From NCBI RefSeq assembly GCF_033118175.1, contig NC_083681.1:18494001-18558000 (forward strand): 64,000 bases of DNA. The letters are read 5' to 3'. Source of the DNA: Dama dama. Lineage: Eukaryota > Chordata > Mammalia > Artiodactyla > Cervidae. The position numbers and the translations under genes were made by a program. Below, one piece after another: positions 46,998-58,324 of the stretch. Position 1 is the first letter of the stretch, and each line of letters begins with the position of its first letter. Under the pieces are notes generated by a model. It did not search any database. It was not told the DNA's origin and saw only the letters and a program-made list of their open reading frames with translations.

Positions 46998-49610
46998 GCC
47001 AATAGGAACATATATATGAATAATTACTTTAAATGCAAATAAATTATATGTACCAACCAAAAGATAGAGACTGACTGAATGGATACAAAAACAAGACCCA
47101 TATATGCTGCTTACAAGAGACTGACTTCAAACCTAGAGACACATACAGACTGAAAGTAAAAGAATGGAAAAAATATTCCATGTGAAGGAAAACCAAAAGA
47201 AAGCTGGAGTGGCAATCCTTATTTCAGACAAAACGGACTTTAAAATCAGGAATAATATAAGAGACAAAGAAGGACATTACATAATGATCAGAGGATTGAT
47301 CCAAGAGAACATAATCATTGTAAATATTTATGCACCCAATGTAGAGCACTTCAATAAATAAGGCAAACACTAACAGGCATAAGAAGGGAAATCAACAGTA
47401 ACACAATAATAGTAGGGGGCTTTAACACCCCACTTATACCAGTGGACAGATCATCAAAAGAATCAACAAGGAAACACAAACCTTAAATGAAATGTTAGAC
47501 CAAATGGGCCTAATTTATACCCTAAGGACTTTCCATCCAAATGCAGAAGAATACACTTTCCTCAAGTGCATATGGAACATTTTACAGGATAGATCACATC
47601 TTGGGCCACAAATCAAGCCTCAGTAAATTTAAGAAAATTGAAACTGTATCAAGTATCTTCTCTGACCATAATGCTTTGAGACTAGATATCAACTACAAGA
47701 AAAAAAAAAAAAAAACTGCAAAAAACACAGACTCATGGAGATTAAACAATACATTACTAAGTAATGAAAAGGTTACTGAAGAAATAAGAAGGCAAATCAA
47801 AAGATTCCTAAAAACAAAAGACAATGAAAGCACAACAACCCAAAACTTATGGGATTCAGGAAAACCGTTCTAAAAAGGAAGTTTATAGCAATAAATTCCT
47901 ACAAGAAACAAGGAAAGCATCAAATAGACAACCTAACTCTAATCTAAAGAAGCTGGAAAAAGAAGAACAAAGAAACCCAAAGTCAGCAGAAGGAAAGAAA
48001 CCATAAAAATCAGAGCAGAAATAAATGAAAAGAAATGAAGGAAACAATAGCAAAGGTTAATAAAACTAAAAGCTGGCTTCTTTGAAGATAAGCAAAATTG
48101 ACAAACTACTAGCCAGAGTCATCAAGAGAAAAAGAGAAAAATCAAGTCAACAAAATTAGAAATGAAAAAGGAGGTTCCAACAGACAACCCAAAAATACAA
48201 AAGATCATAAGAGAATATTATGAGCAACTATATGCTAATAAAATGGACCACCTAGAAGAAATGGAAAGATTCTTAGAAAAGTTCACCTCCCAAGACTGAA
48301 CCAGGAAGAAAGAGAAATTATGAATAACCCAATTACCAACACTGAAATTGAAACTGTGATCAAAAATCTCCCAAAAAAGCAAAAGCCCAAGAACATATGG
48401 CTTCACAGGGAAATTTTATCAAACATTAGAGAAAAGCTAATATCTATTTTTCTGAAATTCTTCCAAAAAGTTACTAAGGAAGTAATACTGTCAAACTCCT
48501 TCGACAAGGCCACCATCACCCTGATACCAATAGGCAAAGACAACACAAAAAGAGAAAATTACAGGCTGATATCACTGATGAACATAGATGCAAAAATCCT
48601 TAACAAAATTCTAGCAAACAGAACTCAACAACACATTAAAAAGCTCACACACCATGATCAGGTCAGCTTTATTCTAGAGATGCAAGGATTCTTTGATATA
48701 TGCAAATCAATCAATGTGATACATCATATTAACAAATTGAAGGATAAAAACCATATGATAATCTCAATAGATGCAGAAAAATCCTTTGACAAAACTCAGC
48801 ACCCATTCATGATAAAAACTCTTCAAAAAATGGGCATAGAAGGAACCTACCTCAACATAGTAAAGGCCATATATGATAAGCCCAGAGCAAACATTATTCT
48901 CAATGGTGAAAAACTAAAAGCATTCCCTCTAAGATCAAGAACAAGACAAGGATGTCCACTCTCACCACTAATATTCAACACAGTTCTGGAGGTCCTAGCG
49001 AAGGCAATTAAAGAAGAAAAATAAATAAATAAATAAAGGGAATCCAGATTGGAAAAGAAGTAAAACTCTCACTGTTTTCAGATGACATAATACTATACAT
49101 AGGACCCCCTGCCCCAAAAAGCTATCAGAAAATTACTAGAGCTAATCAGTGAATTTATAAAAGTCATAGGATACAAGGTCAATATGCAGAAATCACTTAC
49201 ATTCCTATATACTAGCAACAAAAGATCAGAAAGAGAAATTAAGGAATCAATCTCATTCACCATTGCAACAAAAAGAGTAAAATATCTAGGAAAAAGAATC
49301 TACCTAAGGAGTAAAAAGAACTGTATACGGAAAATTATAAGACACTGCTGAAAGAAATCAAAGACAGCATAAACAGATGGAGAATATTCCATGTTCCTGG
49401 ATAGGAAGAATCAATACTGTGAAAATGATTATACTACCAAATGCAATTTACAGATTCAATGTGACCCCTATCCAATTACCAATGGCATTTTTCACAGAAC
49501 TAGAATGAAAATTTTCATAATTCATGTGGAAACACAGAAGACCCCAAATAGCCAAATCAGTCTTGAGAAAGAATGGAGCTGGAGGAATCACCCTTCTTGA
49601 CTTCAGACTG
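46998..49610 (+). pseudogene. L1 ORF2 relic (endonuclease and RT)
   Basis: Endonuclease fragments at 47164-47361 (KKAGVAILISDKTDF) and 47541-47873 (YRIDHILGHKSS). 48320-49024 is open for 234 codons covering the RT fingers and palm: 'DKATITLIPIGKDN', 'ISIDAEKSFDKTQHPFMIKT' (motif A) and 'RTRQGCPLSPLIFN'. Motif C follows in another frame as 'FSDDIILYI', with Ser for Ala. A pseudogene with at least five disabling changes, lacking its C-terminus. Confidence 0.85.
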
Positions 49611-50027
49611 TACTACAGTGAACATTGGAGTGCATGTATACTTTCAAACCATGTATTTCCCTGGATATATATATGTCCAGGAGTGGGATTGCTGGATCAT
49701 ATGATAGCTCTATTTTTAGTTTTTAAAGGAATCTCCATGCTGTTCTTCACAGTGGTTGTACAATTTACATTCCCACCAGCAGTGTGGAAGGGTTCCCTTT
49801 TCTCCACACCCTCTCCAGCATTTATTGTTTGTAGATCTTTTGGGTGAGGACCATTCTGACTGATTTTGATTTGCATCTTTTCATGTGCCTCTTGGCCATC
49901 TGTATGTCTTCTTTGGAGAAATGCATATCTATGTCTTTTGTCAGCTTTTTGATTGGACTATTTGGTTTTTTTTATATTGAGCTACATGAGTAGTTTGTAA
50001 ATTTTAGAGACTGATCAGTTGAGTGCA

Positions 50028-50245
50028 TGCTCAGTTGCACAGTCATGTCCAACTCTTTGTGACTCTATGGACTGTAGCCTGCCAGACTCCTCTATCCATG
50101 AGATTTCCCAGGCAAGAATACTGGAGTGAGTTGCCATTTCCTTTTCCAGGGAATCTTTCTGACCCAGGAGTCGAATCCATGTTTCCTACATTTCCTTCAT
50201 TGGCAGGCAGATTCTTGACCACTGAGCCACCTCTGAAGCCTCACA
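50028..50245 (-). mobile_element. Bov-tA SINE
   Basis: Antisense full-length copy ('gcacagtcatgtccaactct' to 'accactgagccacctctgaa', the reversed tRNA-like head) inserted in the old L1. Confidence 0.85.
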
Positions 50246-50545
50246 TTCTGCCTAGCATATACCAAAATTCTAGATTCCCAGGATGAAAGCAGGTTTAGCA
50301 CAAATCACACTGTACAAACACCTTAGTTGTAGCAAGCAATTCTTATCAATGAGAGTGGAGGGAGCACTCTTGTAATCTTAAGTTCCCAGATGTCAGCCAA
50401 GGACCAACCTTATAAGAAGGCCTTTCAAAGGATAGCAGTCAGGTCTGCTATGTTACTCTTTTTTGCACACTTAGTGAGAATTCCATAGTGATAATCAATC
50501 AACACACTTCATGCTTTCAAATTCAAGACTCTTCTAATTTAGAAG
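50246..50545. other. Unassigned block inside old L1
   Basis: About 300 bases that do not read as L1. Phrases such as 'gtcaggtctgctatgttact' recall an old LTR or DNA repeat, but I cannot name it. No open frame. Confidence 0.3.
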
Positions 50546-52155
50546 CAAGCATTTTATTAAACAAAATTTGCAAATATTTTCTCTCATTCTGTGTATTATC
50601 TTTTTGCTTCATTTTGTTTATGGTTTCCTTTGCTGTACAAAAGTTTTTCAGTTTAATTAGATCTCATTTGTTTATTTTTGTTTTCATTTCCATAACTCTG
50701 GGAGATGAATTGAAAAACATTGCTGAGATTTATAACATAGAGTGTTCTGCCTATGTTTTCCTCTAAGTGTCTTATAGTATCTGGTCTCACATTTAGGTCT
50801 TTAATTCATTTTAAGCTTATTTTTCTGTATGGTGTAATTCCTCCTCGCTCATTTTTCTCTCTTTTTTGAGGCATAAGTCTGGCTTAAGGTTTATCATTTT
50901 GTTTATCTTTTCAAAGAACCAACATTGTTCCACTGATTTTTTTTTTCTGTTCATTTTTTAGTCTCTATTTTATTTCTGCTCTGATCATTATGATTTTTCC
51001 TTCCTTCTACTAAACTTGAGTTTTGTTTGTCCTTTGTCTAGTTACTTTAGGTAAGGTTGTTTATTTGAGATTTTTCTTATTTCCTGAGGTAGACTTGTAT
51101 CATTATTAAATTGCCTTTTAGACCTGCTTTTGCTGCATCCCAGAGATTTTGGATCACTGTGTTTTAATTTTCATTTATCTCTAGGTATTGTTAATTTCTT
51201 CTTTGATTTTTTTTCAGTATTCCATTGGTGATTTGGTTTCATAGCTCACCCTTCATATATCTGTGCTTCTTGCAATGTTTTTCTAGTAATTGAATTGCAT
51301 TTTCTAGTAATTCATAGCATTGTGATCAGAAAAGATATTTGATAGGAATTCAATTTTCTTAAATTTACTGAGACTTGCTTTCTGGTCGATCATTGATCTA
51401 TCCTGAAGTATGTCCCATGTGCACTTGAAAAGAATGTGTAATCTACTGCTTTTGGATGGAATGTTCTATTAAGTTCGTTTGATCTAATGAGTCATATAGG
51501 CCAATCTGTTCTCATTTCTATCTGGATAATCTGTCTGGTGATGTAAGTAGGATGTTAAAATTCCCCACTATTATTATGTTACTGCCAATTTCTCCCTTTA
51601 TGTCTGTTAATATTTGCTTTGTGTATTTAGATGCTCTTTTGTTGGATGTGCATTATTTATGACCATTATATCCTAATTATTGGATTGATCCCTTTATCAT
51701 TATGCAATGTCCTTCTTTATCTCTTTTTACAGTCTTTGTATTAAAGTCTATTTTGTCTGATGTAAGTGTTGCTGCTGCAGTTTTCTTTTTATTTCTGTTT
51801 GCATGGAATCTCTTTTTCCATCCACTTATTTTCAGTCTGTGTCTTCAGATCTGAAGTGAATCTCTTGTAGGCAGCCACTCTGTCTTCAACCACTCTGTGC
51901 CTTTTTATTGGAACATTTAGTTCATTTACATTTAAAGTAGTCATTGATAAATATGTCTTACAGTCATTGTGTTAATTGTTTGGGGATCCTTCTGTAGTTC
52001 TTTTTTGTTCCTTTCTTTTCCTTTTGTTTCCTTCCCTTGTGATTTGTTGGCCATCTTTAGTGTTGTGTTTGTATTTCTTTCTCTTCTTTGTGTCTTTATT
52101 TATTACAGAGTTTTTGTGTGTAGTTGCCATACAGTTTATACATACCAATTTATAA

Positions 52156-52196
52156 ATATATATAATAGTATATATATATATATATACATACACATA
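52156..52196 (+). repeat. (TA)n microsatellite
   Basis: Imperfect 'tatatata' run with one 'atagt' break, followed by a 'catacaca' segment, within the old L1. Confidence 0.85.
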
Positions 52197-52538
52197 TGAA
52201 CTATTTTAATTTGTTGATCTCTTAATTTCACGCTCATTTTAACAATCCTGCAATTTACTCCCTCTCTCACATTACTGTTTTCCATATCATATTTTACATC
52301 TTTTTGTTTTGTGTGTCTCACAACTATTTATTGCAGATGTAGATGATTTTATTACTCTTGTCTTTTAATCTTCCTCCTAGCTTTATTCATGGTGATTTAC
52401 TACCTTTTTCCTTGCTGCTTTTAATATTCCTCTTTATTTTTAATTTTTGCCATTTTAATTATAATGTATCTTGACATTGTCCTCTATGGGTTGATTCTCT
52501 TTTTGATCTATGCTTCCTGGACCTGGATGGACCTTCTT

Positions 52539-52634
52539 CTTCTTTTTCTTTTTTTCATTTATTTTTATTAGTTGGAGGCTAATTACTTCACAATATTGTA
52601 GTGGTTTTTGTCATAAATTGACATGAATCAGCCA
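52539..52634 (-). mobile_element. 96-bp ruminant L1 3' insertion
   Basis: Only the last ~95 bases of a ruminant L1 3'UTR in antisense ('gttggaggctaattacttca', 'gacatgaatcagcca') with a T-rich tail. Perfect 15-bp target duplication tggatggaccttctt at 52524-52538 and 52635-52649. An extreme 5' truncation. Confidence 0.88.
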
Positions 52635-52649
52635 TGGATGGACCTTCTT

Positions 52650-53329
52650 ATCTGAAGTTTTACTGTCCTATGAATTTTATTTGGACTCTTAAAACTGGAG
52701 TCTTAAGGAAATACCGGTACTCTTCCTGAGCAGGGGATTAGAGGGAATTTCTTAATTTGGGACTGAGAGCAAATTTTCTTGGCAGGAAAGGCCTAGAAGG
52801 AACATTTGATTGAACTGGGTTTGCTGACCTTTTTAATGTGTTTAGAAGAGATTTATATACATGGTCTCAACCAGTTGTTTGACATTAATTGAATGAGAGA
52901 CAATCCATTCAGTTCTGAAGAGAGGGCTGCTTCTGGCCACCGGGAGTCTAGTGAAAGTATTTGAGACAAGTAACAGTTCCATTGGGCACCCTATCATGAC
53001 ACTTAGTTCACAGCTCACCTGGCAATATACACATACAAATTGTGTGCTCCAAGCCCCCACTGTGGTTCTAGACTGTCAGTAGAAGAAACTAAAGACACAA
53101 AAGAGCTGAATTAACTCAAGGGTGACACCTTGAGGAGCTAAGCTCACAAACAGCACATTTTGGACCCAGTATGCTGCCCTTAAAATTGTCCAGAGTCTGT
53201 AGTAAAATAAAGCTATAAGAAAATAGAAATCGTGTTTCTAAAGTTGACAAGCTCCTGGACATGCAGCTACTCCAAGGAGTCTAGGTGACCTCATATATAA
53301 TTGAAATGCAGCCAATACTTTTAAAAATA
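52650..53329. other. No recognisable feature
   Basis: No gene or named repeat recognised. The minus-strand frame at 52842-53060 has no recognisable domain. Confidence 0.4.
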
Positions 53330-53645
53330 ATTTAATTAATGAATTTATTTATGTTTGACTGCCTTGGGTCTTCATTACTATGTGCATGCTTTCCTTGTTG
53401 TGGTGTGCAGAGTTCTCATTGTGCTGGCTTCTCTTGTGGAGCAGAGGCTCTAGGGCGCACAGGCCTCTCTAGTTGTGGCATGTGGGCTCAGTAGTTGAGT
53501 TCATGAGCTCTAGAATGCAGGCTCAGCAGTTGTGATGCACAGGCTTAGTTGTCCCACAGCATGTGAAATCTCCCTGGACTAGGGATTGAACCTGTGTCCT
53601 CTGCATTAGCAAGAAGGTTCTCGTCCGCTGGACCATCAGGCGACT
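53330..53645 (-). mobile_element. CHR-2-type cetartiodactyl SINE
   Basis: Antisense: 'ttgactgccttgggtcttca', 'ggctctagggcgcacaggcc', 'gtcccacagcatgtgaaatc' and 'gaccatcaggcgactcc' (reversed tRNA head). This is the older cetartiodactyl tRNA SINE, about full length. Confidence 0.8.
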
Positions 53646-54108
53646 CCAGAAATGGAGTGAATACATGAAAATACATATCTTGTGAAACAATGATAATGAT
53701 GGGGCCCTTTTGACGTTTCAAAACTGGTTTTTGCATACACGGAAAAATCAGCTTCAAATGAGCGAATGAGTACTTCCAGGAGAAAGCTTGAATTTTACAA
53801 CTTTTCTTATGTCCTTTAAAGGCAAACACAGCCCACATAGCCTGAGACTAGCCTTGGCTCAATGAGTTCAGCTCAGTTCAGTCACTCAGTGGTATCCAAC
53901 TCTTTGTGACCCCGTGAATAGTAGCACACCAGGCCTCCCTGTCCATCACCAACTCCGGAGTTTACTCAAACTCATGTCCATCGAGTTGGTGACGCCATCC
54001 ATCCATCTCATCCTCTGTCATCCCCTTCTCCTCCTGCCCCCCAATCCTTCCCAGCATCAAGGTCTTTTCCAATGACTCAACTCTTATTAGCCTTTGCCCT
54101 GCTTCATT

Positions 54109-54671
54109 CTATACTCCAAGGCCAAATTTACCTGTTAGTCCAGGTGTTTCTTGACTTCCTACTTTTGCATTCCAGTCCCCTATAATGAAAAGGACATCTT
54201 TTTTGGGTGTTAGTTCTAGAAGGTCTTGTAGGTCTTCAGAGAACTGTTCAACTTCAGCTACTTCAGCATTACTGGTTGGGGCATAGGCTTGGATTACCGT
54301 GATATTGAATGGTTTGCCTCGGAAATGAACAGAGATCATTCTGTGGTTTTGAGATTGCATCCAAGTACTGCATTTTGGACTCTTTTGTTGACCATGATGG
54401 CTACTCCATTTCTTCTAAGGGATTCCTGCCTACAGTAGTAGATATAATGGTCATCTGAGTTAAATTCACCCATTCCAGTCCATTTTAGTTTGCTGATTCC
54501 TAGAATGTCAACATTCACTCTTGCCATCTCCTGTTTGACCACTTCCAATTTGCCTTGATTCATTGACCTAACATTCCAGGTTCCTATGCAATATTGCTTT
54601 TTACAGCATTGGACCTTGCTTCTATCACCAGTCACATCCGCAACTGGGTATTGTTTTTGCTTTGGTTCCAT
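54109..54671 (-). pseudogene. BovB APE endonuclease domain
   Basis: Two overlapping minus-strand frames (54336-54671 and 54109-54360) encode most of an apurinic-type endonuclease: 'IGTWNVRSMNQGKLEVVKQE' (core Asn), 'ILGISKLKWTG' (the usual catalytic Glu lies here but reads Lys after Ser), 'NGVAIMV', 'VIQAYAPTSNA' (conserved Tyr) and 'IIGDWNAKVG' (conserved Asp, Asn). One frameshift separates them, and the catalytic-position change suggests loss of nicking activity. In BovB this domain cuts target DNA for reverse transcription. Confidence 0.8.
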
Positions 54672-55030
54672 CCTTTCATTCTTTCTGGAGTTATTTCTCC
54701 ACTGATCTCCAGTAGCATATTGGGACCTACCGACCTGGCAAGTTCCTCTTTCAGTATCCTATTATTTTGCCTTTTCATACTGTTAATGGAGTTCTCAAGG
54801 CAAGAATTCTGAAGTGGTTTGCTGTTGCCTTCTCTAGTGGACCACATTCTGTCAGCCCTCTCCACCATGACCCGTCCGTCTTGGGTGGCCCCACACGGCA
54901 TGGCTTAGTTTCATTGAGTTAGACAAGGCTGTGGTCCTGTGATCAAGTTGGCTAGTTTTCTGTGATTATGGTTTTAGTGTGTGTGCCCTCTGATGCCCTC
55001 TCGCAACACCTACCATCTTACTTGGGTTTC

Positions 55031-55226
55031 TCTTACCTTGGACATGGGGTAGATCTTCATGGCTGCTCCAGCAAAGTGCAGCTGCTGTTCCTTACCTTGG
55101 ACGAGGGGTATCTCCTCACAGCCGCCCCTCCTGACCTTGACCGTGGAGTAGCTCCTCTTGGCCCTCCTGCGCCGGTGCAGCCGCCGCTCCTTGGATGTGG
55201 GGTAACTCTTCTCGGCCGCCGCCCCT
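55031..55226 (-). repeat. Duplicated ~98-bp unit in BovB 5'UTR
   Basis: Unit 1 at 55031-55129 and unit 2 at 55130-55226 align end to end; each has a 'ggtgcagccgccgct'-like centre and ends 'gccgcccct'. G/C-rich with several CpG. Likely the BovB promoter region. Confidence 0.65.
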
Positions 55227-55259
55227 GACCTCCGACGTGGCTCAATCAGTAGAACCTAA

Positions 55260-55555
55260 AACAAAAACAAAACAAAGCAAGGGTAAAGAAGCCTTTTTTA
55301 AACCCAAATGAATATACTTATTCCAACTATAATGTATATGCTGGTGAATTTTACATTGTAATCTCTGACTCATAAATGAATTTTAAAATAAAAAGTATGA
55401 GATCGCTGTGTTTATCAGAAGGTACGTATATGTATGTATGTATGTTGTAAACATATTTCTATCTCTAGATAGCATTTTCCAAAAATAACTTGTAAATTGC
55501 CTCTATTTAACTGACATGAACAAATAAGCACTTATATAATTTTCAAAAATACAAT
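55260..55555. other. No recognisable feature
   Basis: A/T-rich spacer with a short (tatg)n near 55428-55446 and an A-rich (caaaa)n at 55260-55280 beside the BovB 5' end. Confidence 0.4.
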
Positions 55556-55557
55556 AG

Positions 55558-55685
55558 AGGGAATTCCCTGGCAATCCAGTAGTTAGGACTCCAAGTTTTC
55601 ACTGCCGGGGGTCTAGGTTCAATCCATTGCTGGGGAACTAAGATCCTACAAGCCATGTGATATGGCCAAAATTAAGCCAAATAAC
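55558..55685 (+). mobile_element. CHR-1-type SINE
   Basis: 'gggaattccctggcaatcca', 'gtctaggttcaatccattgc' (box B) and 'gggaactaagatcctacaag' then 'gatatggccaaaatt' match the short cetartiodactyl tRNA SINE. Confidence 0.8.
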
Positions 55686-56759
55686 TCATGTTCATGGGAT
55701 CTGGGAAGTATTCAACATTTGGTTAATGCTGAATTGGTTAATATCAAGTTAGTATTTGGTATTAAAGTTAGTTTAAGTTGTTGATTTAATTAATACATAC
55801 ATGTCTTTAGAATCATCAACATTAGGCATGATACTTTTATTGTATATAGGTTTACTGAAAGTCAATAAGCTCATGTTATCTCATTTACAAAATGATCAAG
55901 AAGAAACATAACTTGGTATGATATTTTCATAAATAATAAAATAGAGATGAATGGTTTAAACATTTTTAGGTGAACTCTGAGAATAATTGTTCTATGGTAT
56001 GTCTATTTAAAAATATTTTCTGCATAGTTTTGGTAAGTTGAAGCTTTAAATTTTGCTATTTAAGTTAAATGACAGGAATTCATTGAATGTCTAAAACATT
56101 TTTAATTAAGATAACATGCTGAAGCATTTATTGTCAAAGAATTCTATGCTTACTTACTTTGACTTCTTATAGCAGAGAGACTAAATATGTTTTAGACTAT
56201 TAGTATATTTTATGTTTTTTTGAAAATTATTATAAAGTAGCACATAGCTTTAGAAATTAAGATTTTAAAAGGACTGTAATATGTATAGTAGGTTATGTGT
56301 CGGTGAGAGAAAGTATGAAGAATGGAAAATTTTTGTTAAGGAGAAAGAAAGGATTTTGTCCTGAAGCTGGTTATTTCTAAACTGACCACAAAGTAATTTC
56401 TTTGAGAAGTTTTTTTTAAAGTTCATGTTGAGATTCCTCATGAAAAGTTCCAGCAAATTCAAATTTAAATGAATCTATATGATCATTTATGTAAATGATG
56501 CACACTTATGCAAATAATTAGGACAATTTTCTTGAAACCAGACTTATTTTGCCAACAAACTAGTCTTAATTTGGCTATAGTTGGCAGAAATGAGGGTAAT
56601 TTTAAAGAGAAAAACCATGTTTCAGTAATGTACCTTTGTGGATATTAAGTTCTTATATTGTTAATTGTCTTTGAGGTTTGGTATTTGATGCCTAAGACTC
56701 ACTTCCTAGATGGCTCTTTGTTGCTATGTTACATTATTGTAATGTTTAATTGAATTATT
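55686..56759. other. No recognisable feature
   Basis: 1.07 kb A/T-rich stretch with no gene or named repeat. It could hide upstream parts of the retroviral relic that follows, but I saw no matching motif. Confidence 0.4.
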
Positions 56760-56820
56760 AAAAGGACATTCTAAGACCATTTTGAAGTTCATCACAGTAA
56801 TATATCTTTGGATGAAGGTC

Positions 56821-57060
56821 AGGTGCTTCATGAACAGCAACCAGGAGACTGTGCATACTGGAAAAGGCATTATTTAAAGGATTTTCTCCAATCCAGATGG
56901 AAGAACTCTTAACTAGTTCATTTGCAGTGAAACTAAAAGGAATTAACTCTTGACTTCGTATTCCCCACTTTAAAAGGCCCCTGAACTGGACTGGACTACT
57001 GAGAGGATTTCTGACCTCAAACTCACCATGAAAACAATGTTCAAATAGAGAAAACATACC
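56821..57060 (+). pseudogene. Retroviral integrase C-terminus relic
   Basis: Plus-strand codons from 56823 read PGDCAYWKRHYLKD then 'LQSRWKNS' and a stop at 56910. After a one-base shift, 56915 reads SSFAVKLKGINS and a second stop at 56951, then 'LRIPHFKRP', and a third frame from about 56980 reads 'PELDWTTERISDLKLTMK'. This order is the SH3-like C-terminal domain of class I retroviral integrase, ending where env usually overlaps. Two stops and two frameshifts disable it. No LTR is nearby. Confidence 0.65.
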
Positions 57061-57196
57061 TTCAAAAGGTCAAGAAGAAGACAACAGCAGTGATAGACAA
57101 CTGACCCTAAAATCTAGACCACGTCTATAAGATCTATCCTACTAAATCAGTAGTACTGTTTACTGAGTGTTTGTCTCCCTATCAAAATTCCAAGCT

Positions 57197-57301
57197 ACTG
57201 TTTTACTTCTAGCTATACTTTTGCCTCAGTGTTCAGGATGGAAAGAAAAATTTTTTGTGAAGTCATCGCAGAGTATAGCTACTCATGACATGTACAACTG
57301 A
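57197..57301 (+). pseudogene. Retroviral envelope N-terminus relic
   Basis: 34 open codons: a hydrophobic, signal-peptide-like 'VLLLAILLPQCSGW' followed by 'FFVKSSQSIATHD', which resembles the start of a class I retroviral surface protein. A stop follows at 57299. It lies about 140 bases past the integrase end, where env belongs, which supports the call; alone it would be weak. The SINE at 57385 cuts off whatever followed. Confidence 0.45.
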
Positions 57302-57384
57302 TTACTTTAACTCTACTGCTAAAAGCAAACATAAAATGTATGTGTGATAATTTGATATAATTGATAAAATATATAGCTTATAAA

Positions 57385-57580
57385 GGGCTTCTCTGGTGGC
57401 TCAGAAAAGAATCTGCCTGCAATGCAGGAGGCCTGGGTTCAATCCCTGTGTTGGGAAGATCCCCTGGAGGAGGGCATGACAACCCATTCCAGTATCCTTG
57501 CCTGGAGAATCCCCATGGACAGGGGAGCCTGGCGGGAAAACAGTCAGACACAACTGAGCGACTAAGCACAGCACACAGCC
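57385..57580 (+). mobile_element. Bov-tA SINE
   Basis: 'gggcttctctggtggctcag', 'caatgcaggaggcctgggtt' and the Bov-A body, ending 'actgagcgactaagcac'. About ten bases after 'ggctcag' are deleted, where a 'atggtaa' segment is expected. Confidence 0.85.
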
Positions 57581-57639
57581 TATAAAATATTTCCCCATCA
57601 GCATATATCTCTGTGCTTGTTCACTATGTCTGATTAGTT

Positions 57640-57870
57640 TTCCCCTGGATGGACCTCCCAGGTAGTATTAGTGGCAAGAACCAGTCTGCCAATGCAAAGA
57701 CATGAGACCTGGATTTGATCCATGGGTTGGGAAGATATCCTAGAGGAGAAAATGGTAACTCACCCAGTATTCTTGTCTGGAGAATCCCATGGATAGAGGA
57801 ACCTGGCAGGCTACAATCCATAGGGTTGCAAATAGTTGGATATGACTGAAGCGACTTAGCACACATGCAA
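57640..57870 (+). mobile_element. Bov-tA SINE, diverged
   Basis: 'tggacctcccaggtagtatt', 'tgagacctggatttgatcca' and 'atggtaactcacccagtatt' mark an older copy, ending 'gaagcgacttagcacac'. It lies about 60 bases after the previous SINE. Confidence 0.8.
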
Positions 57871-57895
57871 AGTGCATAACTAAGCAAATATAAAT

Positions 57896-57932
57896 ACACA
57901 CACCCACAATCACACCCACACCCAGACACACA
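57896..57932 (+). repeat. (CACACC)n-like simple repeat
   Basis: 'cacacacccacaatcacacc' and following CA-rich text, at the 3' end of the SINE, where such tails commonly expand. Confidence 0.8.
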
Positions 57933-58324
57933 CAAAGAAGGCCTACCACCACTGAGGGACATAATGGACCCAGAGCAGACAACAATTCTGGCATCAAAGA
58001 ACAAATATTTTAATCAACAATTATTTCTATTAGCTTAATTAGCCATCAGTATTCTTATTTCTTCTTGCCCACTGCTCTTTTGATAGACAAAGAAAGATGA
58101 TTCCAAGACTTTGTTTTAAACTCTTGGTAAATATCATTTTATACGTTGTACACCCCATATGATTGCATGGTAGAGCAATTTAATTATTTGCCTAGAGGTT
58201 TTTGATATATGCCATCTTTGGCACTTTAAGTCCAGAGTAAGAGACTGTGCCTTCTGCCCTAGAATCTATCTGATAGCACAGAGGAGCAGTCACAGTGATT
58301 GGAAAGAGCTCTCTCTGATCTGAG
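57933..58324. other. No recognisable feature
   Basis: No gene or named repeat recognised. Confidence 0.4.

Larger units (their letters stand above)
44162..49617 (+). mobile_element. Ruminant L1, 3'-truncated
   Basis: Starts near 'ggggatgacagaagaagata', with a 5'UTR (to about 46,130), ORF1 (46,150-46,900) and ORF2 from about 46,998 to 49,610, where it stops inside the RT/C-terminal coding region ('cttcagactgtactacag') with no 3'UTR or poly(A). The left flank is old L1M antisense, and the right junction runs into antisense old L1. A later deletion or rearrangement at the 3' side is the simplest reading. Confidence 0.85.
49618..52523 (-). mobile_element. Old L1M, antisense, interrupted
   Basis: Antisense ORF2 C-terminal region (49618-50019), a Bov-tA SINE (50028-50245), an unassigned 300-base block (50246-50545), then ORF2 (50546-50840) and, after an internal deletion, the RT/endonuclease junction through to the ORF1-ORF2 region (50850-52523). 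Landmarks include 'ctttggagaaatgcatatct', 'gtacaaaagtttttcagttt' and 'tcccagagattttggatcac'. No coding capacity. Confidence 0.7.
53864..55237 (-). mobile_element. BovB with intact 5' end, internally deleted
   Basis: Minus strand from 55237: GC-rich 5'UTR with a tandem ~98-bp unit, then an upstream coding part (54632-54901), the APE endonuclease (54671-54109), and a jump near 54085 to the last ~220 bases of BovB and its tail at 53864. The whole RT is missing. A 9-bp repeat tggctcaat lies at both ends (53855-53863, 55238-55246), the expected target duplication. Rare in this window, where all other BovB copies are 5'-truncated. Confidence 0.88.

Noticed and set aside
51969..52199. 76-codon frame with Tyr-Ile repeat
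   Set aside because: Produced by old L1 antisense plus the (TA)n microsatellite.
54109..54901. Apurinic endonuclease-like host gene
   Set aside because: It is the BovB endonuclease domain, joined to BovB 5'UTR and tail with a target duplication.
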